A stretch of 64,000 bases of DNA from Sipunculus nudus. Its lineage: Eukaryota; Annelida; Sipuncula; Golfingiida; Sipunculidae. Both the position numbers and the translations under genes were made by a program. A model generated the notes under the pieces. That model saw nothing but the letters and a program-made list of their open reading frames with translations, was not told the DNA's origin and did no database searches. The stretch covers positions 54,460,659-54,524,658 of the forward strand of contig CM049313.1 of assembly GCA_026874595.1 (NCBI GenBank). The letters are read 5' to 3'. Positions 24,090 to 34,797 of this stretch are shown one piece after another. Each line of letters begins with the position of its first letter. Position 1 is the first letter of the stretch.

Positions 24090-24340
24090 GTGATTTTTCA
24101 GATTCTACCCCTATTAGAATTTTGAGGGACACTGGTTCAGGCCAGACTATCATGTTAGCAAACACTTTGCCATTTTCTAATAAGTCCTTTACTGGTGCAC
24201 ACGCACTTGTTAATGGTGTGTTTTCAGACAGGCACACTTCAGTTCCGGTTCACAGTATCCATTTTAAGTCAGATTTGATTTCTGGGAATATTACTGTGGG
24301 CATAAGAACTACTTTACCCTTTAGGGAATTCAGTTGCTAT
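24090..24340 (+). mobile_element. Protease region of the Gmr1-like element
   Basis: A retropepsin active-site motif, ILRDTGSGQTIM, lies near 24117-24152, downstream of gag and before integrase. A long linker rich in acidic and serine residues (about 23600-24090) separates it from the zinc knuckle. Confidence 0.7.
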
Positions 24341-24779
24341 TAGGCAATGATGTTGCAGGTGAAAAAGTACAACCTGTACCAATAGTGACAGAAAAGCCGT
24401 CACTTGATCAGGACACTGATCCAGAAAGTCAGGAAATTCCTGGTTTGTATCCTTCATGTGCTGTAACTAGATCTATGGCCAAGAAAACACACATGAGGAT
24501 AATGGTTTAGATAATAACACTCTGGGAGTCACTAGTGACTCGTCTAACGACTCGCCCGTACAGGATGCAGCATTCTCAAGGTCAGAACTTATCGCAGAAC
24601 AACATAAAGACCCTGATATTTCACGTTAGTTTCCAAGGGCAGTTTCTAAAGGTGAGCTGTCACAGAACCCAGTTTGTTTCTATGTCAAAAATGGAGTGCT
24701 TATGCGTAAATGGCGACCACCTATTGTATGCGCTGATGATGAGTGGGCCATCAAACATAAAATAGTAAAGCCCAAAACC

Positions 24780-25640
24780 TTTCACAATGAAATTCTAAGC
24801 ATGGCACATAATGCTTCTTTGTCTGGCCATTTAGGTATAAATAAATCTTATCAGAAAGTTAGTACACACTTCTATTGGCCTAACCTCAGGTAAGATGTTG
24901 TACAGTATTGTAAATCATGCCGTACATGCCAGATGGTAGGCAAGCCCAATCAGAATCCTCCTAAGGCCCCACTTGGACCTATTCCTGCCTTCGAGGAACC
25001 ATTCAGTAGAATTATTCTTGATTGTGTTGGAACACTGCCCAAAACAAAATCTGGTCATGAATACTTGCTGACAATCATGTGCGAATCTACCAGGTTCCCT
25101 GATGCAATCCCATTGCGCAAAATTAATGCCAAAAGTGTTGTCAAAGCTTTGACCAAGTTTTTTACAACGTTTGGATTACCAAAATCCGTCCAGTCTGACC
25201 AAGGGTCTAATTTTATGTCTGGCTTATTCCAACAAGTTATGCTTGAGCTAGGTATAAAGCAGTACAGCTCTTCGCCATACCATCCTGAAAGTCAGGGCGC
25301 CCTCAAGCGTTTTCACCAGACATTAAAAAACATGATCAGAACTTATTGCTGTGACACACAGAAAGACTGGGATGAATTACCTTTTGTTGTTTGCTGTCAG
25401 AGAATCCTTTCAAGAGTCTTTGGGTTCTGAACAAAGTAAAATGAAAACAACGTATGACAAAAGGTCCTTGCCTTACTTCCCATCCCTGGCAGACCTCTGC
25501 AAGCTAGGTATTTTGGTCCTTACATTGTTGACAAGAAAGTCAGTGATTTAAATAACATACTGTTGACACCAGATAGACGTAAGAAGAAACAACTGTGCCA
25601 TGTTAACATGTTGAAACCATATTATGACAGAAATAGCACA
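24780..25640 (+). mobile_element. Integrase region of the Gmr1-like element
   Basis: The HHCC zinc-binding part is seen as HNASLSGHLGINKSYQK ... FYWPNLR, followed by the CX2C pair. The DDE catalytic core follows, with IILDCVGTLP, the second aspartate in VQSDQGSNF and the glutamate region in YHPESQGALKRFHQTL. The chromatin-side tail ends in the typical HVNMLKPYYDR. The region precedes reverse transcriptase, the reverse of standard Gypsy order. Confidence 0.85.
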
Positions 25641-25849
25641 TCTGATGTTGTACATAATGTTACTTGTGTAAACACTGACCGTGACACAGTTAAAGTAGAT
25701 ACTGATTGTAAGGGTGATGTAGACATTCAGTGTGGTACAGTACCATTAAAAAACTCAGACGTGCTTAAAAACCTGGATGCCAAACTGTCAAACCTTACCG
25801 CACAACAACAACAAGACCTCAAGAAACTGCTGCGGAATTATGAACATTT

Positions 25850-27146
25850 GTTTAGTGACATTCCAACGCGAACTAACATGTTGTGCCATGATGTCGATGT
25901 TGGCGAGGCAAGAGTAGTCAAGCAACATCCATATAGACTGAATCCAGAAAAGCAAAAGTATCTACAGGATGAGATTCAGTATTTGCTGGACAATGATTTT
26001 ATTGAACCTAGTAACAGTAACTGGAGTTCACCATGTATTCTTGTGCCAAAACCTGATGGAAGTTACCGTATGTGCACAGATTATCGAAAACTGAACTCTG
26101 TCACCAAGACTGACACGTTCCCGATTCCGAGGATCGCTGATTGTATTGATAGAGTCGGTAGCTCCAGATATGTCTCCAAGTTTGACTTGCTAAAAGGATT
26201 CTGGCAAGTTCCGCTGACAGAACGAGATAAAGATGTGTCCGCATTTGTGACGCCGCGAGGACTGTACCAGTATAAAGTTATGCCGTTTGGCATGAAGAAC
26301 TCGCCAGCCACGTTCCAGCGCCTCATCCATATGGTTGTCAAGGGCTGCGACGCATATATTGATGACTTTATCGTGTACAGCGACACCTGGGAGAAACATC
26401 TGCAAATTCTTCGCGACCTCTTCGAAAGACTCAGTGAAGCACGTCTGACCATCAACTGAGTGAAATCTGAGTTTTGTCATGCTCAAGTAACATTTTTGGG
26501 TCATATTGTAGGGCAGGGTCAGGTAAATCCTGTTGATGCTAAGCTTAGTGCTATTTCTGCATTTCCTAGACCAGAAAACAAAAAGCAAATAATGCGTTTT
26601 CTTGGTATGGTTGGGTACTACAGGAAGTTTTGTCCAAATTTTTCTGCTGTAGCTGAACCTTTGACTAATTTGTTAAAGAAGAAACAAAAGTTTGTATGGA
26701 GTGTTCAGTGTGAAAATGCATTTCGGAATTTGAAAGCAATCCTGCAACGTTCGCCAGTTTTAGCAGCTCCAGACTTTTCAGTACCGTTTAAGTTAGCTGT
26801 AGATGCTAGTGATACTGCTGCTGGTGTTGTGTTGTTACAAGAAGCCAATGATGGCATAGATCATCCAATTTGTTATTTCTCAAGAAAGTTTAATGCAAAC
26901 CAGAAAAACTACTCCACTATTGAAAAAGAATGTTTGGCTTTGATTTTGGCGTTGCAACATTTTGAAGTTTATGTTACTTCATCAGTCAGGCCTATCATTG
27001 TCTTCAGTGATCACAATCCCCTCACGTTCATGAACAAGTTGAAGTGTAAAAATCAAAGATTGTTGAGATGGAGTTTGTTCTTACAGGATTACAATCTTTA
27101 TATCATACACATTAAAGGGAAAGATAATGTACTTGCTGAATGCTAA
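25850..27146 (+). mobile_element. Reverse transcriptase and RNase H region
   Basis: Reverse transcriptase motifs appear in order: KQHPYRLNPEK, SSPCILVPKPDGSYRMCTDY, KFDLLKGFWQVPL, VMPFGMKNSPATFQ and the catalytic YIDDFIVYSD near 26355. The connection with GMVGYYRKFCPNFS follows, then RNase H with LAVDASDTAAGVVL, YSTIEKECLAL and VFSDHNPLT. This is Gypsy-type sequence. No integrase follows it; the polypurine tract comes next. Confidence 0.88.
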
Positions 27147-27280
27147 TCGAGAAGTTTATTAAATGTTGTAAACAGGATGTTTATGTGATGTTGTAGATAA
27201 GATGATTTTTTAGATGTTGTAAAATTTTTGTGATTGTGATCGCAAAAAGAAAGTTTTCCGAGAAAACTTTCTTTTTTCTT

Positions 27281-27293
27281 ACAGGAGGGGAAG
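27281..27293 (+). promoter_or_regulatory. Polypurine tract
   Basis: ACAGGAGGGGAAG sits directly against the start of the 3' LTR, the usual primer site for plus-strand synthesis. Confidence 0.8.
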
Positions 27294-28054
27294 TGTTATA
27301 GGTGCTCTATTATGTGACACGGGCGTAACTCGTGTTTTTGTTACATTCCGTACTGGTTGAACTCTCGTTGTCATGTGGGCCTTGAGTTTTCACGCTTGGT
27401 CGTGGGTCACGTGATGAGCCTGGTATGTGTAGATACACAGCGATGTCTTTCTAGAGAATTCCTTAAACGCGTGTTTACTGTTGAGTAGGGTCCTTATAGA
27501 CTGTTCGAGAAATGGAAGGTTCCCGGCTTAGGGTGTGAAGGTATATAAAGAGCTGGTTTTTTTTTTAAACCAGGAGGCAGACAGCAGAGCAAATACCAGC
27601 GGACGCAGAAGCGCGTGTCAGATTCTAAGACCTTATCCGACGTATGCGGCAATTAAAGATTTTTTCAAGAACTTTCCTTGATTTTATACATTTGTACTTC
27701 AGTTTACTTTCTGTGTTGTTACAAGAACTTTCCACTGGACTGTCATTCTCCGAGAGTTTACATTCAAAGGACTTATCTTTGTGACACTGTTGGTATCCGG
27801 GTATTGTACCATTATCTTTCTGTGTAATTGTATGGGCTTGTTGCTATACCGCTTTTTTCCTGTATAATTGTATTGATTTAGTGTAATGTTAATTGTTTAA
27901 TAAATTATAGATATTTGTTAACAAAAAACCACTGACTTCTTTATTCATTCCCCTAGACATTTCCCGCTGCCTAGTGTTACATAATCTGATTTTTTTATCT
28001 CCATTACAAAATTTGTGTTCATCACGCATACGTGGTCTGTTTATATTAGGTACA
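27294..28054 (+). repeat. 3' LTR of the Gmr1-like element
   Basis: A 761 bp partner of 14699-15466, starting TGTTATAGG and ending in ACA, followed by the target duplication ATAT at 28055-28058. Confidence 0.88.
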
Positions 28055-28515
28055 ATATTTGACATTCTTTTTCTTTTCCCCATGGATATTTCACACTTGA
28101 ACAGTTGGGTTTTTGTTCCTTTCCTCAATTTGACAAACATATCAGACAATAACCTTTTATAATTTTCTATCTGAAATAGATCATCTTTCAGCCCTCAATT
28201 ATTATAGTTCACCAGTATCATAACTGACAATACTGCATCTACGGATCTATAAAAATAAAAAAAAACTAGAATTAATAACGATTTTCTATACATATTCTTC
28301 CATACCTTTCTTGTACATTATTAACAAGCAAAAATTATGTATATTTTATTAATTTGATTAAATGTTCCAATACATCTAGTAACAAATGGTCATGAATTCG
28401 ATTTCAATACAGTGTGTTCTAAATCATCTTTACCAGAAAGAATATACTTCGCCTAAATTGCAAACATTTAACCCACTGAGGCATTAGCACTTTAGCAGAT
28501 TTTATTTACTTGCAG
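28055..28515. other. Intron 1 end
   Basis: AT-rich intron between the 3' LTR and exon 2, ending in the acceptor TTTATTTACTTGCAG. No other feature seen. Confidence 0.7.
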
Positions 28516-28801
28516 GCATTTATTTATCACATCCTCGGCTTGACACTTCTTGACCTGCGGGACCTGACCGGTACTTCAACAGAGCGTGTCGCGACCCTTT
28601 TCTTATGCAGGGGGTTAGGAGGTCTGACCGGCACTTTGGTGTCAGGGAAGCTTTGGGATAAAATGAACTACCAGATTCTCTTCTTTGTCCCTTTGTTTGT
28701 GACAGGAATAATACTTTGCATAATCCCATGGTCAACATCCTTCTGGGCAACCGCGGTCCTTCACGGTATAATGGGACTCTTCTTATCTGCACCAGCTTTA
28801 G
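28516..28801 (+). CDS. MFSD4B/NaGLT1-like transporter, exon 2
   Basis: This exon gives residues 62-156 of the transporter: the end of helix 1 (AFIYHILGLTLLDLRDLTG), helices 2-4 and the connecting loops. The LDLRDLTG segment after helix 1 and the major-facilitator loop GGLTGTLVSGKLWDKMNYQ (pattern G..L.D+....) match the MFSD4/NaGLT1 group. The exon starts in phase 0 after TTGCAG and ends after the first base of a glycine codon at donor GTAAGT, which fits exon 3. NaGLT1 from rat kidney was described as a sodium-dependent glucose/fructose carrier in the plasma membrane. Substrate here is inferred from family only. Confidence 0.85.
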
Positions 28802-29003
28802 GTAAGTTGCAGCCTTTACAATAAGTCTTAACATTTGTCTTTTAATTACATCTTGGTTACAACATATCAGCTTATCATCTTCAGCTTTAAAATTAAACTC
28901 AATTAAAAATAAATTAAACTTATGTAATGACCCTTCGACTCCCTGTCAAACAGTCTTGTAAAGAGGAACCTACGCCATGTAAAATAAAAATGATATTAAA
29001 TGA

Positions 29004-30003
29004 GTTCCATGGACGTACCAAGCAAATGAATCAATGTCACTTTTTACCATTTATAAAGCTACCGTCATACCAGGCCTATCAGTTCCATGCACGTGCCAAG
29101 CAAATGAATCAATGTCACTTTTTACCATTTATAAAGCTACCGTCAAACCAGGACTATCAATTCCTTGGACGTGCCAAGCAAATGAATCAATGTCACTTTT
29201 TACCATTTATAAAGCTACCGTCAAACCAGGCCTATCAGTTCCATAGCCGTGCCAAGCAAATGAATCAATGTCACTTTTTACCATTTATAAAGCTACCGTC
29301 AAACCAGGCCTATCAGGTCCATGGACGTGCCAAGCAAATGAATCAATGTCACTTTTTACCATTTATAAAGCTACCGTCAAACCAGGCCTATCATGTCCAT
29401 GGCCGTGCCAAGCAAATGAATCAATGTCACTTTTTACCATTTATAAAGCTACCGTCAAACCAGGCCGATCAGGTCCATGGCCGTGCCAAGCAAATGAATC
29501 AATGTCACTTTTTACCATTTATAAAGCTACCGTCAAACCAGGCCTATCAGGTCCATGGCCGTGCCAAGCAAATGAATCAATGTCACTTTTTACCATTTAT
29601 AAAGCTACCGTCAAACCAGGCCTATCAGGTCCATGGACGTGCCAAGCAAATGAATCAATGTCACTTTTTACCATTTATAAAGCTACCGTCAAACCAGGCC
29701 TATCAGGTCCATGGCCGTGCCAAGCAAATGAATCAATGTCACTTTTTACCATTTATAAAGCTACCGTCAAACCAGGCCTATCAGGACCATGGACGTGCCA
29801 AGCAAATGAATCAATGTCACTTTTTACCATTTATAAAGCTACCGTCAAACCAGGCCTATCAGGTCCATGGACGTGCCAAGCAAATGAATCAATGTCACTT
29901 TTTACCATTTATAAAGCTACCGTCAAACCAGGGCCTATCAGGTCCATGGACGTGCCAAGCAAATGAATCAATGTCACTTTTTACCATTTATAAAGCTACC
30001 GTC
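29004..30003 (+). repeat. 78 bp minisatellite, about 13 copies
   Basis: Head-to-tail 78 bp units, each with GCCAAGCAAATGAATCAATG and CCATTTATAAAGCTACCGTC, fill 1.0 kb. The first four units are the most varied; central units are nearly identical, so the array was homogenised or expanded recently. Because 78 is divisible by three, two + frames stay open across it, giving a 369-residue reading frame of 26-residue repeats (28927-30036). The last unit has one extra base. I take it as intronic non-coding DNA: it has no signal peptide and lies between two well-defined exons. Confidence 0.95.
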
Positions 30004-30121
30004 ATAATACCTTTATGCTCTGTTCTTCATTGTTAAAGCATAGTATCATACTTTGCCATCAATAATACCAGCATATTCAGTTCTGTATTTCCTCATGGTT
30101 GCTATGAACGATGTAATTAAT

Positions 30122-30170
30122 TGGGGGGATTAATGTTGAACGAAATAACTCTTATCTCAGCAACCTCTAT
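30122..30170 (+). repeat. Stray 49 bp copy of exon 3 sequence
   Basis: These 49 bases equal 31342-31390 in exon 3 with a single mismatch (CGA for CAA). The match stops abruptly at 30170, exactly where a fragment of the dispersed repeat family begins. Confidence 0.9.
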
Positions 30171-30600
30171 ACCAGAATATTTAAAAAATTGATACATAAG
30201 CTCCAGTATTTGGCCAACTAATGCATTGATCACCATGATTCTTTGCATGTACATTGTATATTTATCATGGAGTGTTTCATCAGTTCCTGCAGACTGGTGA
30301 CGCCAACTGTTTTCAACGGATTTTTACGCATTTTTTCTCTATTTTGGAGACCTTCAAAGATGTGGTTGGCGTCAACAGTGCACAAATCGTAACCATCAAC
30401 CTATAATCTTCTAATTTAACATCTAGGGAGGTCCATTGAAAATCTCATTTTAACTTAGGTCTCTGTTACTCATATTCTTTGAGCTATGCTTCAATTGAGT
30501 TTTGGATACCACCTACAAAATTTGGCAATCAGGTGATAAAATTCCTTTGGTGAATGCATTTCTAGACAGCTGAGCGTCATGACCCCTTGGTCACTTGTAA
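30171..30600 (+). repeat. TAGCTCAGCTGAC-family fragment (tail part)
   Basis: Headless copy containing 'CTAATGCATTGATCACCATG', the GCAGACTGGTG module, 'CACAAATCGTAACC' and the family tail GCTGAGCGTCATGACCCC ... GGTCACTTGT. Confidence 0.75.
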
Positions 30601-31151
30601 AACTTACCGTCAGAATATTTTTTGATATAATACACAACTATTGATTGAGTTGTTCTTTAAAACCACTTTTCATTACACTTTGAAGGGGACATGTCCTTTT
30701 TTGTTTTCAGTGGAAAATGGCAGTTAACAAAAGTTTACTAGTTGTTTGGGAATTTAATACCTGAATTTTGTGTATTGCTGATCATCCTGAAGTCATTTTA
30801 GGCAATAGAAATATTAGCCTCAGCCAATTCAATAAAACCATATATTTTTTTAATGATGTAGAAAAAAAAATCATGCAGTACGGACCTGCGAATAACAGTC
30901 ATATATGTTCACCCATGGCCTACATAGAAATAGGTACACACGCAGACAGAATGGTCACAGAGCTTAACATACATCAATGGACGCAAACAATTTACATTCA
31001 TTTTGATTGAGGTTAATCAACATGGACAATCTGAAAGTGTAAGTTAATTGTAATTTTAATATTTTCAGGGCCCAGCACAGTGATTCGTCGCATATTGTTA
31101 TATATGTTTATATTCTCTATATATGTTTATATTCTCTATTGCTTCCTGCAG

Positions 31152-32182
31152 GCGGAAACGTGATGGTGGTTAGGATTTGGAAAGACAAGGGCGCCCCCTT
31201 TCTCCAGGCGCTTCACTTACTGTTCCCGATTGCTGCATTCATCTGCCCTTTGTTCACGGAACCCTTTTTGACGCCCAGACATAGTGAACAAGGACACCAA
31301 CATAATATATCATGGAAATACTCCAATATGAGCAACACCTCTGGGGGGATTAATGTTGAACAAAATAACTCTTATCTCAGCAACCTCTATGCAGATTTGG
31401 AAAATCCACTTGGTCCCGCAGGTGCAGGCAGAAGGAACACGTTCATCGAAGTGCCTTATAGTCTCATTGCTGCATATGTTTGGTTGGCTGGCATTCCTTT
31501 TTTCGTGCAGTTCCTTATTAAGAGAGACTGCCGAAAGCATTGGGAGGAAGAAACAGACGATTCGTCCCACGCAATAGGAAAAGCGTCTAGCAAAGCTAAA
31601 GAACGCTTATATTGGTGTCTTTTCTTCTTGAAGGCTTGTGCACTTGGGGCGTTGGAGAATAGTTTTTCGGGTCTTCTGTTTACGTACGGTGTGCAGGCCT
31701 TGAACTGGCAAACCAGAGAGGCCGCGTACTTGTGGACAGTGCTGTCAGTATGTAACGCAATAGGAAGCCTCGTCGGTGTCTTTGTTTCAAAATATGTTTC
31801 TCCTACTATCTTACTGCCAATAGACTATGCTGTCATGCTATCTTCTTTACTGGGCGGTGCTTTCGGAATCCATATTCACCAAGCTATCCCATACGTTTAC
31901 ACGGGTCTATACGGTGTAGGCGTGGCCACGGTATTTGCCTCGAGTCTTTCGTGGGCTGGTAGCTTTGTGAACCTGTCCGGTGCCTTCACGTCTTTGTTTG
32001 TCGTAGGTTATTCTGTCGGCCTGCTTGGTGGGCCGCCCTTGACTGCAGTTTTGTTTGAAACACTTAGCCATGCATGGTACTGGTATGTTTTACTTGTTTT
32101 AACTAGTATACAAATTCTAGTTTATGTGGTTTTTTCGCTCATGAAAGGGATGTCAGAGGCTAAATATCTGGATGAGACATGA
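31152..32182 (+). CDS. MFSD4B/NaGLT1-like transporter, last exon
   Basis: This exon supplies residues 157-499 and the stop (TGA, 32180-32182). It opens with GGNVMVVRIWKDKGAPFLQALH, the helix 4-5 signature of the NaGLT1/MFSD4 group (family form GGNV...W....P..QALHF). Next come a helix and a long extracellular loop with several N-glycosylation sequons (NIS, NMS, NTS, NNS), then the cytosolic central loop with KRDCRKHWEEETDD. Six further helices lead to a short cytosolic tail ending KYLDET. Length, helix count and order fit a complete 12-helix carrier. The exon joins exon 2 in phase 1 to read APALG|GGNV. Total 499 residues is normal for the family. Nothing in it is broken. Confidence 0.88.
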
Positions 32183-33148
32183 TGATGGATTATAAAACGG
32201 ATAGACATGAATACTAAAAAAATATGAAAAAACAACAAAACTTAGTTACAATGGGTTAAGACTCGCAGCTGACTAGGATGACATTCAGCCTAGTATTTAG
32301 CATTGTTGGTCATATTAATGGAATAATGGTGACAAGTGGAGATAGATTTGACAGATATCCTTTAAAAAAGTTTCATCATCTATATTCAAATGTTAGCTGT
32401 TACTCTTAAAGCACTCTAAAGGTGGCATTTCGCCCATTTAATATTTGGAACCACTTTTGCACTTGGCTATTGTTCTGAATAGGCTTTCATATCAGGACTA
32501 TTCCTGGGTCTTGGGTCTGTAAGAATGTGATTTTCTCCAAGTCGATTTTCTACAATTCATAAGAGGTGAGTTTTCATTTTGGGGGAAAATTATTCAGTAT
32601 TAATTGTTTTTTTTTAAATTTTTCTATATTCAATAATATTTGTTGGTTTTGAAGAGAACTATACTCCTTTTAATACATAAGAAGAGCCATTATATATATA
32701 TGATTGTGCTTAATATACAATACTTTACAATTATAAATCTAATACAATGTTGGCATTGTTATTTCTTTGCAGTTCACAAAATCTGTTTGCTTTTCAGCAG
32801 TTCCTGGATTAATTTATGTGCTAAATAGGCTTGTCAAATTGTTAATTTCTCCTAGTTATTTTTTTTCTAAGGGATGACTTCATATATAGATAGAGAGAGA
32901 GAGAGATACATACATACATATACACATGAAAATGTATACACAAATTACACATATTGTATGTATGTCTGGTAAATATATACATATATGTGTGTATATATGT
33001 ATATATAAATGTATATAAATATATATACATGTATCTGTGTATTTATTTTTGTGTGTATAAATATACATATATATGTGTTTGTGTATACACATGTATATGT
33101 ATGTGTGTACATATATGTGTGTACTGATTACATCGGAGGGTAACACTG

Positions 33149-33205
<57 letters not shown>

Positions 33206-33239
33206 GTGTTTTATATGATTACAATGTTCTGTTAATAAA
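32183..33239 (+). other. 3' untranslated region, putative
   Basis: AT-rich DNA after the stop codon. The first clear AATAAA is at 33234-33239, just after the TA-dinucleotide array, and may be the polyadenylation signal; the long simple repeats before it make this uncertain. Confidence 0.4.
32882..33202. repeat. Simple repeats: (TA)n, GA and ATACAT-rich
   Basis: A short GAGA run at 32891-32905, an irregular ATACATATGTGT-rich stretch to about 33125, then a pure TA array of about 50 bases (33153-33202). Open frames on the - strand here are low-complexity artefacts. Confidence 0.95.
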
Positions 33240-33285
33240 ATGAACAAATGTTCCTTGTTTAATGGGCGGTTTTTGTGTCTATTAT

Positions 33286-33708
33286 TTTTTGGACTGTGAT
33301 ACAATTAAGTGACATAAAGGTTTGGTCTCACCACCCCCCCCCCAATGTAATAAGAACATTTAATCGTGAAACTCTTTATAATTTATGTTTTAACAGTTGT
33401 CAATATGTCGGCCTGTGAAAGAGTTTTGAAATTAATAAAGAAGAATAGCAGGGAACAATGCTGATTAAAGAGAAAAAGTACATATACTGAGATATTTTCG
33501 TGGGATTTTGGACTGATGTACAATTAAGTGACATATAGGTTTGCTCCCACTAACCCCCCCCCCCCCTCCCTGAAATAAGTACGTTTAATCCCGATTCCTT
33601 CATAAATTGTTTTAACAGTTGCCACTTTGTTGGCCTGTTTAAGTGTTATGAAATTAATTCTGAAGAATAGCAAGAAATTAAAGAAAATCAATGCTGATTA
33701 AAGAGAAA
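33286..33708. repeat. Diverged ~200 bp direct duplication
   Basis: Sequence from GGACTGTGATACAATTAAGT to GCTGATTAAAGAGAAAAAG (33290-33477) recurs at about 33512-33708 with the same order of blocks: ACAATTAAGTGACATA, a poly-C run, GTTTTAACAGTTG, and AATGCTGATTAAAGAGAAAA. Identity is moderate. Confidence 0.8.
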
Positions 33709-33988
33709 AGGTGTGTGTGAGGAAGAGGGTGTGCGAGAGGACAGGGTGGCGGGTGTTAGTGAGTGGGAGGATGGGTGGTGGAGGATGTGCCTCTGTCACA
33801 TGGGGCGCTTCATGTATTTGTTTACAAATGCAAAGTCGTCTAGTTTTCTTGGTTATAAGGAATATAAGCTATATATGTTATATTCTAAAATGGGATTGAT
33901 ATATATATGGGAATATCCTGCCAGTGGTTAACTTAACTTCATGGAATTCTCAATCTTGTAAAGCATAATGAGTCGACAGTCGTTGTAC

Positions 33989-34793
33989 TGTTCCATGTAT
34001 CTGTTTATCATGCGCATGAATTTGCATGGCTTGACATGTGCCTGGCGTTCTGATTCGTGTTAGGCGCAAGCTCTGTGCGCGCTATGGGAACCGCACCTGT
34101 TGAACTCTGGCTTACCCGCAGAGTGTAAAGATAACGTGTTCGTTGTAGTCTAAAAAGATGGAGTTTGTTCTTAAGAATGTTCCAGACTAGAAGCTTCTGG
34201 ACTTCGGGAGAAAAGCTATAAATAGGGGCGGTGTTTGGAGCCGACAGAAAGGAGAATACCAGCGGACACTAAAGGGTGCGATTTTCTCGTCAATCTTGGA
34301 ACCTACCCCGATAATGGCATAGTTACATATATTCTGTGAACTTTATACAGACTTTATACAGATATTATATAGATTGTCTTCAGTTTGCCTTTGGGATTTT
34401 ACCTGAACCTTCATTTCTGAATGACAACAGATTGTCTTCGAGATTTGACTATTAACTGGGAAGATTTATTTGAACTGTTCACGTGGATTATTTGTGCTTA
34501 AGGACTCTTGTTGAATTGTGACAGTTGGGGTATCCAGGGATCAAAGCCTAGGATCCGGACTCTGGTGATGTACATTTTTATTGTTGTTATACTGTGTAAT
34601 TGTATTGATTTAGTGTATTGTAATATTGGGATTGTTCTAAGAATAAATTATGAGTATTTGTTAACAAAAAAAAACACTGACTCTGTATTATTTCCCTAGA
34701 CATTTCACGCTGCCTAGTGTTAAGGAATCTTTTTTTTCTCCGTAACCAGGGTCTGGGCTAGTCACGATATTGTGATTAGTAGGTTCCGTAACA
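33989..34793 (+). mobile_element. Solo LTR, related to the Gmr1-like family
   Basis: An 805 bp TG...CA unit ending GGTTCCGTAACA, flanked on both sides by GTAC (33985-33988 and 34794-34797). It has a TATA box (CTATAAATAG near 34216) and AATAAA (34642-34647). Its last ~250 bp resemble the LTR at 14699-15466, while the first part differs, so it is a relative and not the same subfamily. No internal part remains, as expected after LTR-LTR recombination. Confidence 0.88.
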
Positions 34794-34797
34794 GTAC

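Larger units (their letters stand above)
14699..28054 (+). mobile_element. Gmr1-like Ty3/Gypsy LTR retrotransposon, broken
   Basis: A complete-length insertion bounded by two LTRs and a 4 bp target duplication (ATAT at 14695-14698 and 28055-28058). In order it holds the 5' LTR, a tRNA-Pro primer-binding site, a 6.9 kb stretch mostly of later insertions, gag, protease, integrase, reverse transcriptase, RNase H, a polypurine tract and the 3' LTR. Placing integrase before reverse transcriptase, with Gypsy-type domains, is the order known for the Gmr1 group (first described from Atlantic cod) and not that of ordinary Gypsy. The gag also resembles the vertebrate SCAN domain, which is reported to descend from a Gmr1-like gag. 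The coding part is broken in several places, roughly half a dozen or more. The LTRs differ at about one base in twenty by eye, so the insertion is not recent. It sits in intron 1 of the sugar-transporter gene in the sense orientation, ending about 460 bp before exon 2. Confidence 0.88.
28802..31151. other. Intron 2 of the MFSD4B-like gene
   Basis: A 2.35 kb phase-1 intron with donor GTAAGT and acceptor CTTCCTGCAG. It contains the 78 bp minisatellite, a 49 bp copy of exon 3 sequence, a repeat-family fragment, and a duplicated ATATATGTTTATATTCTCT just before the acceptor (31099-31139). An open frame at 30768-31010 shows no family. Confidence 0.8.

Noticed and set aside
28927-30036. 369-residue + strand reading frame of 26-residue repeats, as a secreted or repeat protein or a multi-copy peptide precursor (HGR at each repeat)
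   Set aside because: It is the in-frame reading of a 78 bp minisatellite inside an intron. A second frame is equally open, there is no signal peptide, and no promoter or splice evidence supports it.
30768-31010. 80-residue + strand frame in intron 2 as an extra exon
   Set aside because: No suitable splice sites in phase, and exon 2 to exon 3 joins perfectly without it at the conserved helix 4-5 motif.
32842-33146. Tyr/Ile/His-rich - strand frames
   Set aside because: Low-complexity translation of ATACAT/TA microsatellite DNA.
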